Origin: Chamaecrista fasciculata
Lineage: Eukaryota; Streptophyta; Magnoliopsida; Fabales; Fabaceae
Reading direction: 5' to 3'
DNA: 64,000 nt
Assembly: GCA_003254925.1 (NCBI GenBank)
Contig: QANZ01000267.1
Location: 1 to 64,000, forward strand
Shown: in pieces, positions 36,782 through 47,984 of the stretch
Numbering within the stretch: position 1 is the first letter of the stretch
Layout: each line of letters begins with the position of its first letter
Program-made: the position numbers and the translations under genes
The notes under the pieces: generated by a model
The model's input: the letters and a program-made list of their open reading frames with translations, nothing else
What the model was told of the DNA's origin: nothing
The model's database searches: none

Positions 36782-39268
36782 TCAATTCATTGGCTCAATA
36801 ACATCATCTTCGTGTTGTTCTTCAATTACCATATTTGCTGCGATCCTTTCATTTACTTCCACAAGTAAATGCGGATTTCCATTACCATTTGCTTCTTGTT
36901 CCTGCAACAACACCAACGACATGAGCTTCTCCAAATCACTTAGCACTTCGCCCATCGTTGGCCTTTCTGTGTTCTTCTCTGCCAAGCACTTGATGCCAAT
37001 ATCCACAAACGCCATTAACCAATCTGATGCAATCCCTCTTTCTATATGCGGGTCAACTATTCGACGAAATGTCCCAGAGAGATGACATTGCCAAACCCAC
37101 TCAACTAACTCAATTTTCTCACCGTTATCTTCATTTGCCATAGGATTCACTGCAGGCCTTCCACTTAACACTTCAAACAACACTACCCCAAATGAGTAAA
37201 CATCAGATTTTTCAGTAAGCTTTCTTCTTCTGTAGTACTCTGGGTCTAAATAACCCAACGTACCCTTAACATCAGTGCTAACGTGGTTGCAGGAATTTGA
37301 TGTGGGGCCAATTCTAGATAACCCGAAATCTGAAATTTTGGCTACCAAATTGTGATCCAACAATATGTTGGCTGACTTGACATCTCGGTGAATTATTGGG
37401 TGCTTTGTGCCTGTATGGAGGTAATGTAATCCTCGAGCTGCTGCAATACAAATCTCTAGTCTTTGATTCCAAGACAATGGCTGTTTCTGCTTCTTGTATA
37501 GGTGATCGCGAAGAGTGCCTTCCTCCATGTATTCATAGACAAGTATTAGCTCATTGTCTTCTTGGCAGTAGCCCAGGAGTGACACTAAGTTCATGTGACG
37601 GAATGAGGATAACAAATTGATCTCGTTTTGAAACTCCTTATATCCTTGGTGGGACGTGTGATTACATCGCTTTACTGCTGCTGTAGTGACAACTCCGTCA
37701 TGGATGAAGCTTTTGTAAACTTTGCCAAAGCCTCCTTCCCCAATCACAAGAGCTTGGTTGAAGTTGTTGGTGGCTGTTCTTATTTCTGCTAATGTGAATT
37801 GGTGACACTGACTTGAGCTTACTGTTAATGGCATATTTTTGGGAGTTTTTACTGCAAAAACTCTCTTGCCTGTTCCTCGAGCAAGAATGAAATATGCAAT
37901 GAGTACTCCCGAGATGGCACCCAAAGTACTTACAATAATTATGGTATATGGGATTTTCTTCTTCCGTTCCATTTTCAGTTGGATACTGGCTGCAAGATTG
38001 TGACTTTTGTCACTTAACTTGATGATCTCAATGCCGTTAAGTATGGCATCAGCATACTTGGGTTTTGACTTCATGTTGGGATGAAGGCCAATCCAAATAT
38101 CTTGTTTTCTCCCACTTTCCTTGGGAATCATAACAATATAGTCTCTGTATAAAGTTATACGTGGTGCACCAGTCAAAGCAACTAAATCCATGCTCTCTTC
38201 TGCTGTTTGGTTGTTGATATATACCGTGAACACCCTTTGGTTGACCTGTGTTATGTCCATCGATATCTCGCAAAAATGAAGCCTAATAAGGTAATTGAAA
38301 CCAGAATCAACAGGGAATGACCATGTTAAATTGTACCTCGTGTTAGTGTCTTGTTGGCCACCCATTGTTCTGGCAGTCCAATATAGTTCTTTAGGTGCTG
38401 CATAAGGATAATCTTTGGATGTGGAAGAGTTGTAAGTCACGTCAAAACTTCTAGCCTTAATGTTAAGGACACTTCCATAATTAAAATCAAACGTGTAGTT
38501 TGAATCATCCACCCATGTCCCAAACACATTTACAGCATCCACACTATTTTCAACATTTGCAACATCAATGCGATAAAGCGATTCAAGAGCGTATTCATCA
38601 TTAATAAAGAAAGGTACTTGATGCCCAAGAAAGGGAAGAGGAATGTTGGGACCTGGAAAGTAGATGCTGAGGGGCACTGAGAAGAGCTCAATCCCGTTTA
38701 CAAAAGCAAATGCATTGGAAATCAGAGGAGATGGGGTGAACGTTATGTTAAGTCTCTTTTCCTTGACATTGACCAAGAAATCCTTAGTGAAGTAGATCAA
38801 TTTGACCTCTTCAGCAGTGATAGAAGGGCTGAAATTACTTAACAGAGTGTAAGGACCAGTTTTGACAGAAAAGTAAGCCTTGTCAGGGTTTTGTCCCAAG
38901 TACAAAGTTGAGAGAAAGTAAAAGCGAATGAATATAAGGCCATGGGAGAAGGGGAAAGAATACGTGAATGGAGAATGAATTATACGTGCCGTTGAGTATG
39001 GAGTTGCCGGTATCATAGAGTTTAGATTTGAGAGAAAGACTACAGAAGATGTTTTGCCATATGCTGGAGGCAAGAAATTAGAGACAGTGTCACCTATCCA
39101 TTTCCCTCCATTGAATTGTGATTCTCCCGAAGAACCGCAGTTGAGGAGGATTTTATCTGAAGGGACGTAAGCTGAATCACAGATTGTTAAAGTAGTTAAA
39201 TGGAAGGAGAGGTGCATCACAAAGCCCAGAACATACTTGGATAACTTTACTGTTTGGTTTTTCTTCAT
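36782..39268 (-). CDS. CrRLK1L (FERONIA/THESEUS-type) malectin-like receptor kinase
   Basis: An intronless ORF of 828 aa encodes a plasma-membrane receptor kinase. N-terminal signal peptide (about 1-32). Two tandem malectin-like domains (about 38-415, with ILLNCGSS, FLSTLYLG, FVNGIELFSVP, NYLIRLHFCEI, DAILNGIEIIKLS). TM helix at about 440-464. Kinase domain (about 507-785) with glycine loop GEGGFGKVY (510-518), Lys533, HRD 627-629, DFG 647-649 and activation-segment VKGTLGYLDPEY. All catalytic residues are present, so it should be active. The family binds RALF peptides or cell-wall pectin and monitors wall integrity and growth; the ligand here is unknown. It resembles the At2g23200/At5g24010 branch. 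A tandem paralogue lies at 40392-42899 on the same strand. Confidence 0.93.
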   Translation of the reverse strand: MKKNQTVKLSKYVLGFVMHLSFHLTTLTICDSAYVPSDKILLNCGSSGESQFNGGKWIGDTVSNFLPPAYGKTSSVVFLSNLNSMIPATPYSTARIIHSPFTYSFPFSHGLIFIRFYFLSTLYLGQNPDKAYFSVKTGPYTLLSNFSPSITAEEVKLIYFTKDFLVNVKEKRLNITFTPSPLISNAFAFVNGIELFSVPLSIYFPGPNIPLPFLGHQVPFFINDEYALESLYRIDVANVENSVDAVNVFGTWVDDSNYTFDFNYGSVLNIKARSFDVTYNSSTSKDYPYAAPKELYWTARTMGGQQDTNTRYNLTWSFPVDSGFNYLIRLHFCEISMDITQVNQRVFTVYINNQTAEESMDLVALTGAPRITLYRDYIVMIPKESGRKQDIWIGLHPNMKSKPKYADAILNGIEIIKLSDKSHNLAASIQLKMERKKKIPYTIIIVSTLGAISGVLIAYFILARGTGKRVFAVKTPKNMPLTVSSSQCHQFTLAEIRTATNNFNQALVIGEGGFGKVYKSFIHDGVVTTAAVKRCNHTSHQGYKEFQNEINLLSSFRHMNLVSLLGYCQEDNELILVYEYMEEGTLRDHLYKKQKQPLSWNQRLEICIAAARGLHYLHTGTKHPIIHRDVKSANILLDHNLVAKISDFGLSRIGPTSNSCNHVSTDVKGTLGYLDPEYYRRRKLTEKSDVYSFGVVLFEVLSGRPAVNPMANEDNGEKIELVEWVWQCHLSGTFRRIVDPHIERGIASDWLMAFVDIGIKCLAEKNTERPTMGEVLSDLEKLMSLVLLQEQEANGNGNPHLLVEVNERIAANMVIEEQHEDDVIEPMN

Positions 39269-39844
39269 GGAGAAGTGTTTGAAGGGAAGAGATGTTAGTG
39301 GGGAAATAGCTCAGCTCATCTTGCTAGATAAGTATTGTACAGTATCTTTTATAGATCCAATCTTAAGAGCGTATGCTTGTCTTTTAATGCCATTAAAATT
39401 GGTGTTATTTGGAGTACTCTTCCTAGCTTCTCGCATAGTCAATTTCTTATCTCTCAATATGCCAGCTTTGGTTGGTCCACACGGAGAGCACCAAGACATT
39501 GACTAATTCCTCATTGAAGCAACATAGTTTGTAACTTCTATCAGTATCCTTCTAACTAGCTGCACTATCTTAAGATGGATAACAACATATTGATTGTTCT
39601 GGCGTACATGAGTAAGCTTGGAGAGGTATCATGCTATTATTTTTTTTTCACATTAGAGTGTGACATGGTTCCATCTTAAGACCTCTTTCCAAATCTAACG
39701 GCTAAAAATGCTGCCTCCTGTTTCTGTTTTAATGAATTTTATTTTAAAAAAAAAAAAATCAAAGAAAGACTGGAGACAGGGAGAGAGACAGAGAATCCTT
39801 GCACCTTTCAACCATTTTTTAAAATTATATTAATAGAAAAATAA

Positions 39845-40100
39845 GCCTTTTTCCTTTTCTTTATATATAATTATCTTCCTTTTCAGTCAAAAGAATTTGC
39901 TTGCCTTTATTTTCCTTCTTTGTATGTAATTATCTTCTTTTTCAGTTATTATCAAAAAAAAAAAAATCTTCTTTTTCAGTTAGAAGAATTTGCTTGCCTC
40001 TTTATTTCCCTCTTTATATGTAATTATCTTCTTTCAGTCTAAAGAACTTGCTTGCCCTTTTTTTGGGCCAAAGAATTTGCTTGCCTTTATTTACCCTTCA
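39845..40100. repeat. Imperfect tandem repeat between the two receptor kinases
   Basis: The phrase aatttgcttgccttta followed by tatgtaattatcttct and ttcagt recurs three to four times (39894, 39985, 40046, 40073), with a unit of ~65-110 bp. It lies in the promoter region of the downstream kinase (start 39268). The rest of 39269-40391 shows no gene. Confidence 0.65.
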
Positions 40101-40391
40101 CATACGTGATTTCATTGAATACGACTTTTAACAGTAAGAAAATTAGTTCCCACAAGAGAAATAACTGACTTGAAAAATTGGTTGAGTTCATGAAGTTTCA
40201 TGGTAGAAATTCTTGTCTTTCTGGATTCATGAAACTAACACATATACTTGAAATAATTATGATATTTTCAAATCATACAAAATAGCAATCACATCTCTCA
40301 TTACATAAATAAGAATATGCTTGATTTGTGTCCTGTTTACATCTCTGGTTCTTTTAACATACAGGTAGGTGATTTTCTATCAGAATCATTT

Positions 40392-42899
40392 TCACCGTCC
40401 AGTGGGCATTATGATCTCAGAGAACTCAACCCCAGGTGTCAAATCTGAGTTGCTATGTGAACCAGTATTGTCTGTTCTGCTGATATCTCTACCTGATGCC
40501 TTATTTGCATTCTTCTGAACCTGTAATGCCACTGCAAGGCTGTGTAGCACATCACCCATTGTGGGGCGTTCTATGCTTCTTTCAGCCAAACATTTCTTGG
40601 CCACCCGTATATATATCTCAAGAGACTCTGATGCTATCTTTCCTTCGAGGTCAGGGTCCACCAATTGAGCCATAAGGCCATTCTCACAGCAATACAAAGC
40701 CCAGTCGGCTAAGTTACCATGCTCATCATCTTCAACTAAACTCACAGATGGCCTTGCAGTAACCACCTCAAATGAAACCACCCCAAATGAGTATACATCA
40801 GACTTCTCAGTTAACTTATGATACCGAAAGTATTCTGGATCCAAGTATCCAACACTGCCCTTGATGTTGGTGCTGACTAAAGCTAAGTTGCTTGCCTTTG
40901 ACAACCCAAAGTCGGAAATTTTGGCCACCCAATTATGGTCTAGAAGTATATTGCTGGTCTTGATATCGCGGTGGATGATCTTATGCTCTGTGCCTGTGTG
41001 GAGGTAATGCAGGCCCCTCGCAACTCCTATGCATATCTCAAGACGTTGTATCCATGACAGAGGTAGCTGTTCCCTCTGCCTCAAATGAAGATGGTCAAAA
41101 AGAGAACCGTTGGACATATATTCATAAGCCAGTATCATCTCCCCATCTTCTTGGCAATAACCCAAAAGAGAAACTAGGTTATGATGGCGCAGCTGGGAAA
41201 GCATATGGATCTCGTTCTGAAATTCCAAAGCGCCTTGTTCTGACGTTGGATTGCTGCGCTTTATGGCTACAAAGGTAGACCCATAATCAAGACTACCCTT
41301 GTAAACTTTGCCAAACCCACCCATGCCAATGACTAAAGCCTCATCAAAGTTATTTGTTGCTGTTCTTATCTCATCCATGGAAATTTCATGGTGAAAAGAT
41401 GACTTGTGAACTTTTCTTATTTTAATAGGACAGGGTATCAAGAGACCAAACCATGACACCTTCCTGTGCCTAATTAACTTACACTTGGAAACAAACAAGT
41501 ATAAGAGAATTGGTAGTGCTAATGCCACAGCTCCTAGTCCACACCCAATGATGATAAATGCGATTTTCTTCGGCTTTTCAGAGGTTGCAACACCCGGCAC
41601 TTGCTTAGCTGATTTATTAGACTTGCTGCTGACAGGATTAAGGCCTGCAAGATTTCCATCTTCATTGCTCAGTTTAAAGATCTCTGCACCATTTAAGAAA
41701 GCAGTGGCGTATTTAGCTTTTCCTTCCATATATGGATGAAGATCTAGCCAAAGATCCTGTTTTCCATCGCTTGCCTCTGGAACCATCACAACGAAGTCTT
41801 GATACAGAGGAACTCCTGGGCCGCCACTGGAGGCAACTATGTCAACAATATCAGCTGTTTGGTTATTCAAATAAATGGTAAAAACTAGCTCATTCACCCG
41901 AGCTATGTCTTGGTAAATATCACAAAAGTGTAGCCTAACAAGATAATTGAAACCAGAATCAACTGTAAAGAACCATGTTAGGTTATAGTTCAAATTGATA
42001 AGGGGATTTTGGAATGGTGCCATTTGACGGGCTGTACGGTAGACATCTTCTGGTGCAGTATATGCTGGAACAGCAGCTGGATACAGAATCGGTATGTTCA
42101 TATCAGATGGTTCAACACTTATTGTGGCCCCAAGTATGTTAGCTTCATCATTGGCCCAACTGCGAAACATTCCTGTATCATATTTTGCTGGAATTTCCTG
42201 ACCTCCTACATTGATTCTGTACATAGTTTCCAAGGCAGAATTGTTATAAATGTAATAAAACACAGAATCATGACCAACTAAACTGAGAGGGGCATTTCTA
42301 CCCCGAATATAGAGATTAGAAGGCATGGAAACTACTTCGATTCCATTCACGAATCCATAGGCATCAGAAGCATTGGATGATGGAGTGAACATCAGTTCCA
42401 AGGTTGTTTCATTTACATGGATAATAAACTCTTTCATCAAATATGCTAAGTTGAAGTAATCAGTGGTGAGAGAAACACTAAAGTTATGCAGGAGGGTAAA
42501 GTTACCAGCAGTGACTGATACATAAGCTTTTGAGACATTGAGACCCAAGTAAGAAGTCGGATAGAAGTGAAGGCGGATGAATTTTGGACCTGGAGTCACA
42601 TTGAATCTGTAGGTGAATGAAGACCGAAAGATTCGAGCGGTCATGTAGGGAACTTCAGGATCAGGTGCATCAGTAATTGAAGCTTTTGCTACAAGAGACT
42701 TTGTGTCCGAATTGGAGGATACATACTGAGAATTTGCATCACCAGTCCAGTTTCTTCCTTCATATTGCACAGGTTCTGGAGAGTTAGTGCCACAGTTAAG
42801 GGCAATGTTTTCTATGGGAAAATAGCTGGCACTGTGAGCAAAACCAGTTTCCAGAAGTAGAAACAGAATGATATCTAGACAATAAGAGAAAGTATTCAT
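40392..42899 (-). CDS. CrRLK1L malectin-like receptor kinase (tandem paralogue)
   Basis: An intronless ORF of 835 aa on the minus strand, same orientation as its neighbour and 1.1 kb upstream of it. Signal peptide about 1-24. Malectin-like pair about 28-415 (IALNCGTNS, FVNGIEVVSMP, NYLVRLHFCDI, AFLNGAEIFKLS) with many N-glycosylation sequons. TM about 447-470. Kinase about 520-795 with glycine loop GMGGFGKVY, Lys547, HRD 643-645, DFG 663-665 and IKGSVGYLDPEY. It is predicted active. The kinase halves of the two paralogues are clearly closer than the ectodomains, which suggests duplication followed by ligand-side divergence (inference). The short tail after the kinase is Ser/Asn-rich. Confidence 0.94.
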   Translation of the reverse strand: MNTFSYCLDIILFLLLETGFAHSASYFPIENIALNCGTNSPEPVQYEGRNWTGDANSQYVSSNSDTKSLVAKASITDAPDPEVPYMTARIFRSSFTYRFNVTPGPKFIRLHFYPTSYLGLNVSKAYVSVTAGNFTLLHNFSVSLTTDYFNLAYLMKEFIIHVNETTLELMFTPSSNASDAYGFVNGIEVVSMPSNLYIRGRNAPLSLVGHDSVFYYIYNNSALETMYRINVGGQEIPAKYDTGMFRSWANDEANILGATISVEPSDMNIPILYPAAVPAYTAPEDVYRTARQMAPFQNPLINLNYNLTWFFTVDSGFNYLVRLHFCDIYQDIARVNELVFTIYLNNQTADIVDIVASSGGPGVPLYQDFVVMVPEASDGKQDLWLDLHPYMEGKAKYATAFLNGAEIFKLSNEDGNLAGLNPVSSKSNKSAKQVPGVATSEKPKKIAFIIIGCGLGAVALALPILLYLFVSKCKLIRHRKVSWFGLLIPCPIKIRKVHKSSFHHEISMDEIRTATNNFDEALVIGMGGFGKVYKGSLDYGSTFVAIKRSNPTSEQGALEFQNEIHMLSQLRHHNLVSLLGYCQEDGEMILAYEYMSNGSLFDHLHLRQREQLPLSWIQRLEICIGVARGLHYLHTGTEHKIIHRDIKTSNILLDHNWVAKISDFGLSKASNLALVSTNIKGSVGYLDPEYFRYHKLTEKSDVYSFGVVSFEVVTARPSVSLVEDDEHGNLADWALYCCENGLMAQLVDPDLEGKIASESLEIYIRVAKKCLAERSIERPTMGDVLHSLAVALQVQKNANKASGRDISRTDNTGSHSNSDLTPGVEFSEIIMPTGR

Positions 42900-43970
42900 G
42901 GTTCAGTTTTATCTAAGGTACTGAAAATAGAAAACCTACAGATTTGGCGTCTGCAGCAACTGGAAACAATATGCATTTATTTTGACACACAAAATACATC
43001 AAAGACAAACTAGGCACCTAGCAAGTCAATGACGGTGGCCAATCAGATTTCTTCTTCTGTAGGTTGAAGATTCAACAAGAATCAGCTTATAATCCTCTTA
43101 CTCCAGCTGAACACCACAAAAGTCTATATGTTTAACGATTTGATGTTTCTCTGTCCCATAGTTGTTAATTAAACAGATGACTTGACTTTTCCACACTTGA
43201 CTTTTTCTAGCGTACAAGAGTAAGTTTGGGTTCCAGCACACTCATTGCTTATGACAAAAAAATGAAGCAAGTGCGTTGCATGTGTTTGACAGGTTTTCTT
43301 GTCTTTGCTTCCATTCATTCAAATTTTGTAAGCAATTTTCTGGATACGACTGTTAAATAGCTACACCACAGAAAAACTTTCTAGAATCAAGTAAACGGTG
43401 AAGGGCATCGTTACTAGAGAAGCAATTGGTTGTTTGTGTTGTTCAGATTTCTCATTTTTTCAGTATTGTCTGATTGGAGGTCTGCATAACCTTCTTTAAC
43501 TGTGTAAGTGCCCTTTTTATTTCTCTTCCAAATGACTTTGTCTTCAGCTCCATGCTTTGATGGTGTGGCTCTCAGCATTTATTTTGCCAAAGCTGGGGTT
43601 TACATGGAGGGAGCCATGGATTTGATAATGTCATTCTTCAAATTCTCACTAGTATCCAAAAGATCAGAGACCTTTCCTATACCTTCCTGTTGATCAGTTT
43701 GGTCTATGTCATTGCTCACTGTTTATATTGAATATTGATCTTATCTCCAGAGACCCCACCTTCCTGTTGATTAGTTTGGTCTATGCCATTGCTCACTTTT
43801 ATTCTGAAAATACTGGAGTTTGATCTGCTGATCTTTTATATTATTAAAAAAAAAAAATTGGGTCTTTCTTCAAAAAGCACTAGCTTTTTGAAACCTCCCT
43901 TCTATACCAGTGTATGGGGTCAAATAACACCTTTTTTTTTTCTTTCTGTTCTTTTAATGTCAAACGAGAT

Positions 43971-44011
<41 letters not shown>

Positions 44012-45830
44012 GATTTCTGAGTTTTTTTACACTCAACTTTCTGAAGCAAGCCCCAAATATATTAACCTGAAGAATAGAAATACATATCTAAGTGAATTGT
44101 TTTTTCAATCACTTTTCCAAGTTCCAACTGTTCTTACATTTCTCTCGTTTCAAAACAAGGTAAGAAAATAAAAATGGATTCACACAGTAGTATGTTTGTA
44201 GAAAAGGCAAATTCTTCTTCTTCATTGAATGTCAAAGATCTCAAAATTGAGGCTAAGCACTCCCACATTAGCCATGATTGTACCAAAGGGTGAGAGATTA
44301 TCCTCCTTAGCCTTGGATAGTTACAAACTTCCCTCGACAGCAAAGCTAGAAAAGGCAAATCATCCTCAACAATGGTAACTCAACTAGTTGCCATCTATCA
44401 TTAAATCAGGAAAAAAAAATTTCATAAGTGTCAACATTGATTTTTAATGGAGTATATAAAACAATATACAATTTAAACCCCATAGACATAACCTAAAACT
44501 AGGAGATACAACCTAAAGACAGCACCACAAGATCATAAGGAATATTAAAGCCATTCTCTTCTGAAAAAAATAAATGCTAGCTAACTCAAAATGGTAACTT
44601 GATGCTTGAATAAATATAAATCTAGAAAATCATAATATTAATGCAAACTTAAAAAGTCAAATATATATAAAGGGGAATGCAAACCTGTACAATATGAGAG
44701 TATAACTCAAACTTTCGTTATATTCTTTAGCCAAATATTTAGTTATAGATTAAAATGCATGAAATGCTCTACTTTATCTGCAAAAAATCTCATGAATTTT
44801 CAAAAATATAATAGAGGGCTCATCTATACTAAATGGGAAATTCAGAAAGCTTTTGGTAACTTTTGAAAACTCAGAAGATATTTTACATACGTACATACTA
44901 TAATTTAAGAAAGTTTCACCCATTAATTTTAACTTCAATTATATTAGCTTGAACAAAAATTGATAGAATAACTAGACATCAGCCTCTATATGCAATTTGC
45001 AGCTAGCTAGTACGGGCATATCCTATTCCTATATACTTAACTATTTACAAACTTACTTAACTATTACATACTCTTAACTTGATTATCATGCTAATCAATT
45101 CACTTGATAACTCAATTTTGAAACTCTCATTAGTTCCATAATACTAGAGCTAATATGGTGTGTCAAACCAAACTATCAACAACGTTATTAATTTCAGTTA
45201 AATTCTTATAACTGTAAGACTCAATTCTCTTGAATTCAGGATGCCACATATATTAGTATCTGTCTTAAAAATTGATCAATAAGCACTAAGATTCAAAGCA
45301 GTTATATTCTTGTACCTTATAACCTTAGGGAAGAAAAACCATACAAGTAATCTTAATAACCTGAGGAAAATTGTCTAGAATTATGACTCTGATATGTTAT
45401 CAAACTATAAATCCTTATTTCCAAGGATTGTCTCATTAAATTTGTGTGCTTTCGCCCTTGCACCTTCAATTTTTCTTTTCTTCATGTCTTTTTGGCCATT
45501 TTTGGGTAGAATTGTTCCTGTCTAGCTGAGTAGTATTAAATATTAGTATATATAGTTTACTACCTAGCTATATATATATAAGCTTTATTATTATTTGTCC
45601 CAAACTTGAATCAGAAAGAAGAAACACCAATACTAATATTTGAGAAGGAAATACCAAGCTGATCACTTCTAGTACTAAATAAGGAAGAGAAATATATAAT
45701 TAATATCACTCTAATAGTGAGATAGCTATATAGCCTGGCTAGCTATATATACTGTCGGCATTGATCATAATGGCATATATAGCTTCAACTATTGAAAGGA
45801 CTCAAACTTGAATTAACAAATTAAAACTAC
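42900..45830. other. Intergenic spacer with tandem duplication and (GA)n tract
   Basis: Promoter/5'UTR of the kinase, then AT-rich sequence. At about 43672-43735 and 43745-43815 a ~75 bp segment (cttcctgttgatcagtttgg, ctatgtcattgctcac) is tandemly duplicated. A (GA)n microsatellite lies at 43972-44009. Around 43560-43690 the minus strand reads GKVSDLLDTSENLKNDI..SMAPSM then a stop, which is protein-like but not identified. The rest shows no gene. Confidence 0.4.
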
Positions 45831-45959
45831 TCATTTGATGTGTGTGATGCTAAACAACAAATCTCTGAGTTTCCAATTACCAAAGCATCATGCCAGAGTG
45901 AGTCAGTAAATACTAAAAAGCAATCACATACATACATACAAGGCCTAAAGCAAGAGAAT

Positions 45960-46046
45960 ATGAGAGAGCAAATGGCTTTCACAATGGGTCTAAACCTTGT
46001 CCTCCTCATAACCATGGTGATCACCATCATTCTTGCTCAAAGTTAA
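45960..46046 (+). CDS. Possible 28-aa single-TM peptide
   Basis: ATG at 45960 gives MREQMAFTMGLNLVLLITMV then ITIILAQS and a stop. It is a short N-terminus followed by one hydrophobic helix. An in-frame upstream Met at 45840 would make 68 aa. The FTMGLNLVLL wording reminds me of the N-terminal membrane anchor of some plant SAM-methyltransferase-like proteins, so it may be a truncated first exon. That comparison is from memory and unchecked. It may also be chance. Confidence 0.25.
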   Translation: MREQMAFTMGLNLVLLITMVITIILAQS

Positions 46047-47379
46047 TCAAATGATTCAGACTTTAGATATATATATACAGAACTTACAGAACTTACATAT
46101 ATGAGGAACCAACCCGTGTTTATCTAAACCTCTATCTATTTATAGTTTTATACAACTTGTTTCATAATGTTTTTTTCCAAATAAATTCCCAGTGCCTATC
46201 TCAAACTGACAACACATATTACACTAAATCTCATCTAAAACAAAGTTATGATTAATGAATAATTATTATTTCCATCTCAAGTCAAAATTGGTGAGGTTAC
46301 CTAATGCTTCCAAACATTCGTGATAGGGTCCTCACAAAATTGTTATGATTACTTCTAAATTTTAATTTAGCTAATAAAAGATTTCTTCATCACAAGAAAT
46401 GATTTTTTCCTCCAACTTTTAACAGAAACCATGTTACAGTTACAGATCAACCTTAGGCACGAAGGATAACACTAATTTGCAGCCAAAACTAGATTAATTA
46501 GTATTATTCACAGAAACTCTTCTGGCTTTCAATTAGTTTGCCACCCAATTACTATATTCCCAACAAGTCCCATCAACATCAAGCGACTAACATTGGCCAT
46601 GCCATGTGCACCCCATATGTTTACCAACATCCCAGCTGGCTACCAAAGTATGTCAGGGTGTAAAGGGTCTAAACTCCTAATCCTAAATGAGAAATCAATT
46701 TGAAAACTTCATCATATATTAGGGACCGAAATCAATTGAGTTTACATACAGAACTTGCAGAGTATTGAGAACCTTGAATTGGCATAACCATATATATAGG
46801 ACCGACTATCTTATCCATATAAAAATTTTCCATCCCCATCATTTTCAGAATGATTCTACCCATTTCTTAAATGCAAAATACAAGTGATTCAGAATGAACA
46901 TCAAAGATGCGTTAAAACGGGAAGGCCTTTTTATCTTGTGCCTTTCAGATATATAAGGATCTGCACGAAGGCACAAAATGAAACCAAAATTATTCCCTCA
47001 AGTTTTCCAAAACTTCCTCTATGAGCATTGGTTAAACCAATATATACTAACAATTCTAATCAAGAAACAACTTCAGCAACAAAAACCCTAAAAAATATGT
47101 ACCAGCCAATTAAGTGTTAGAAGAGAGAGACTCACCTCTATTGCCAACGAAACATTGATGGCGGAAAATTCATTTGCGAAGGAGCAACATTGGCATGGCG
47201 TTGGTTGATCGGCATGCATACGGAGGAGAAATAGAGAAAGCAAGAAAACGAGAACCAAGAGTGAAATGACACTGAAGGCACGATTAGGAAGTTGGACAAA
47301 ATTACATTATTGCCACCAGTCATTTTTATTCTTTTGTTTTCAGAAACCAGAACATCTTATTGTTTTCTGTTTTCAAATT
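46047..47379. other. AT-rich spacer, possible lone exon at ~47134-47212 (-)
   Basis: No gene is proven. On the minus strand an ATG near 47212 opens a short frame (MHADQPTPCQCCSFANEF) that ends at GAG|GTGAGT, a strong donor consensus at 47134. No partner exon was found downstream. Confidence 0.3.
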
Positions 47380-47975
47380 GGCCAAAGTCTTATTTTGGTC
47401 CCTCAGTTATGCTCAATGTTTCAAATTGGTCCCTCAGTTATTTTTCGTTTCATATTGGTCCCTCAATTTTCCAAAACTTGGCACAGTTGGTCCCTCTAAC
47501 GTTTTCCATCCATTTTTCCACTAAAAAAAAAGACAAAATTGATTTTTAACTCCTAAAAGTTTGAATTTTTGCATTAAGGACATTCTTCTCTCTAATAGAA
47601 CCAAAATGTAAGAAAAAAAGAAATAACTGGGGGGTTTTAGTCTCTCTCTCTCTCCAATTGATACTAGAGATAGAGAGAGAGAGAGAGAAGTTTTCTTTTT
47701 GGTGTGAAATAAACTAAAACCCCCCAATTATTTCTTCTTTCTTACATTTTGGTTCTATTATAGAGAAAACGGTCCTTAATGCAAAAAATCAAACTTTTAG
47801 GAGTTAAAAATCAATTTTGTCTTGTTTTTTTTAATGGAAAAATGGATGGAAAACGTTTGAGGGACCAACTGTGCCAAGTTTTGGAAAACTGAGGGATCAA
47901 TATGGAATGAAAAATAACTAAGGGACCAATTTGGAACATTGAGCATAACTGAGGAACCAAAATAGGACTTTGGCC
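47380..47975. mobile_element. Foldback element, ~290 bp arms, 9 bp TSD
   Basis: A near-complete palindrome of 596 bp: tips ggccaaagtc / gactttggcc, arms with repeated ggtccctcagtta, and a central (TC)n/(GA)n region at 47640-47690. The exact 9-base target duplication tttcaaatt is at 47371-47379 and 47976-47984. Mutator-like, non-coding; its transcript would form a long hairpin. Confidence 0.88.
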
Positions 47976-47984
47976 TTTCAAATT

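Noticed and set aside
43783..44171. ORFs with Arg-Glu repeats
   Set aside because: Translation of the (GA)n microsatellite.
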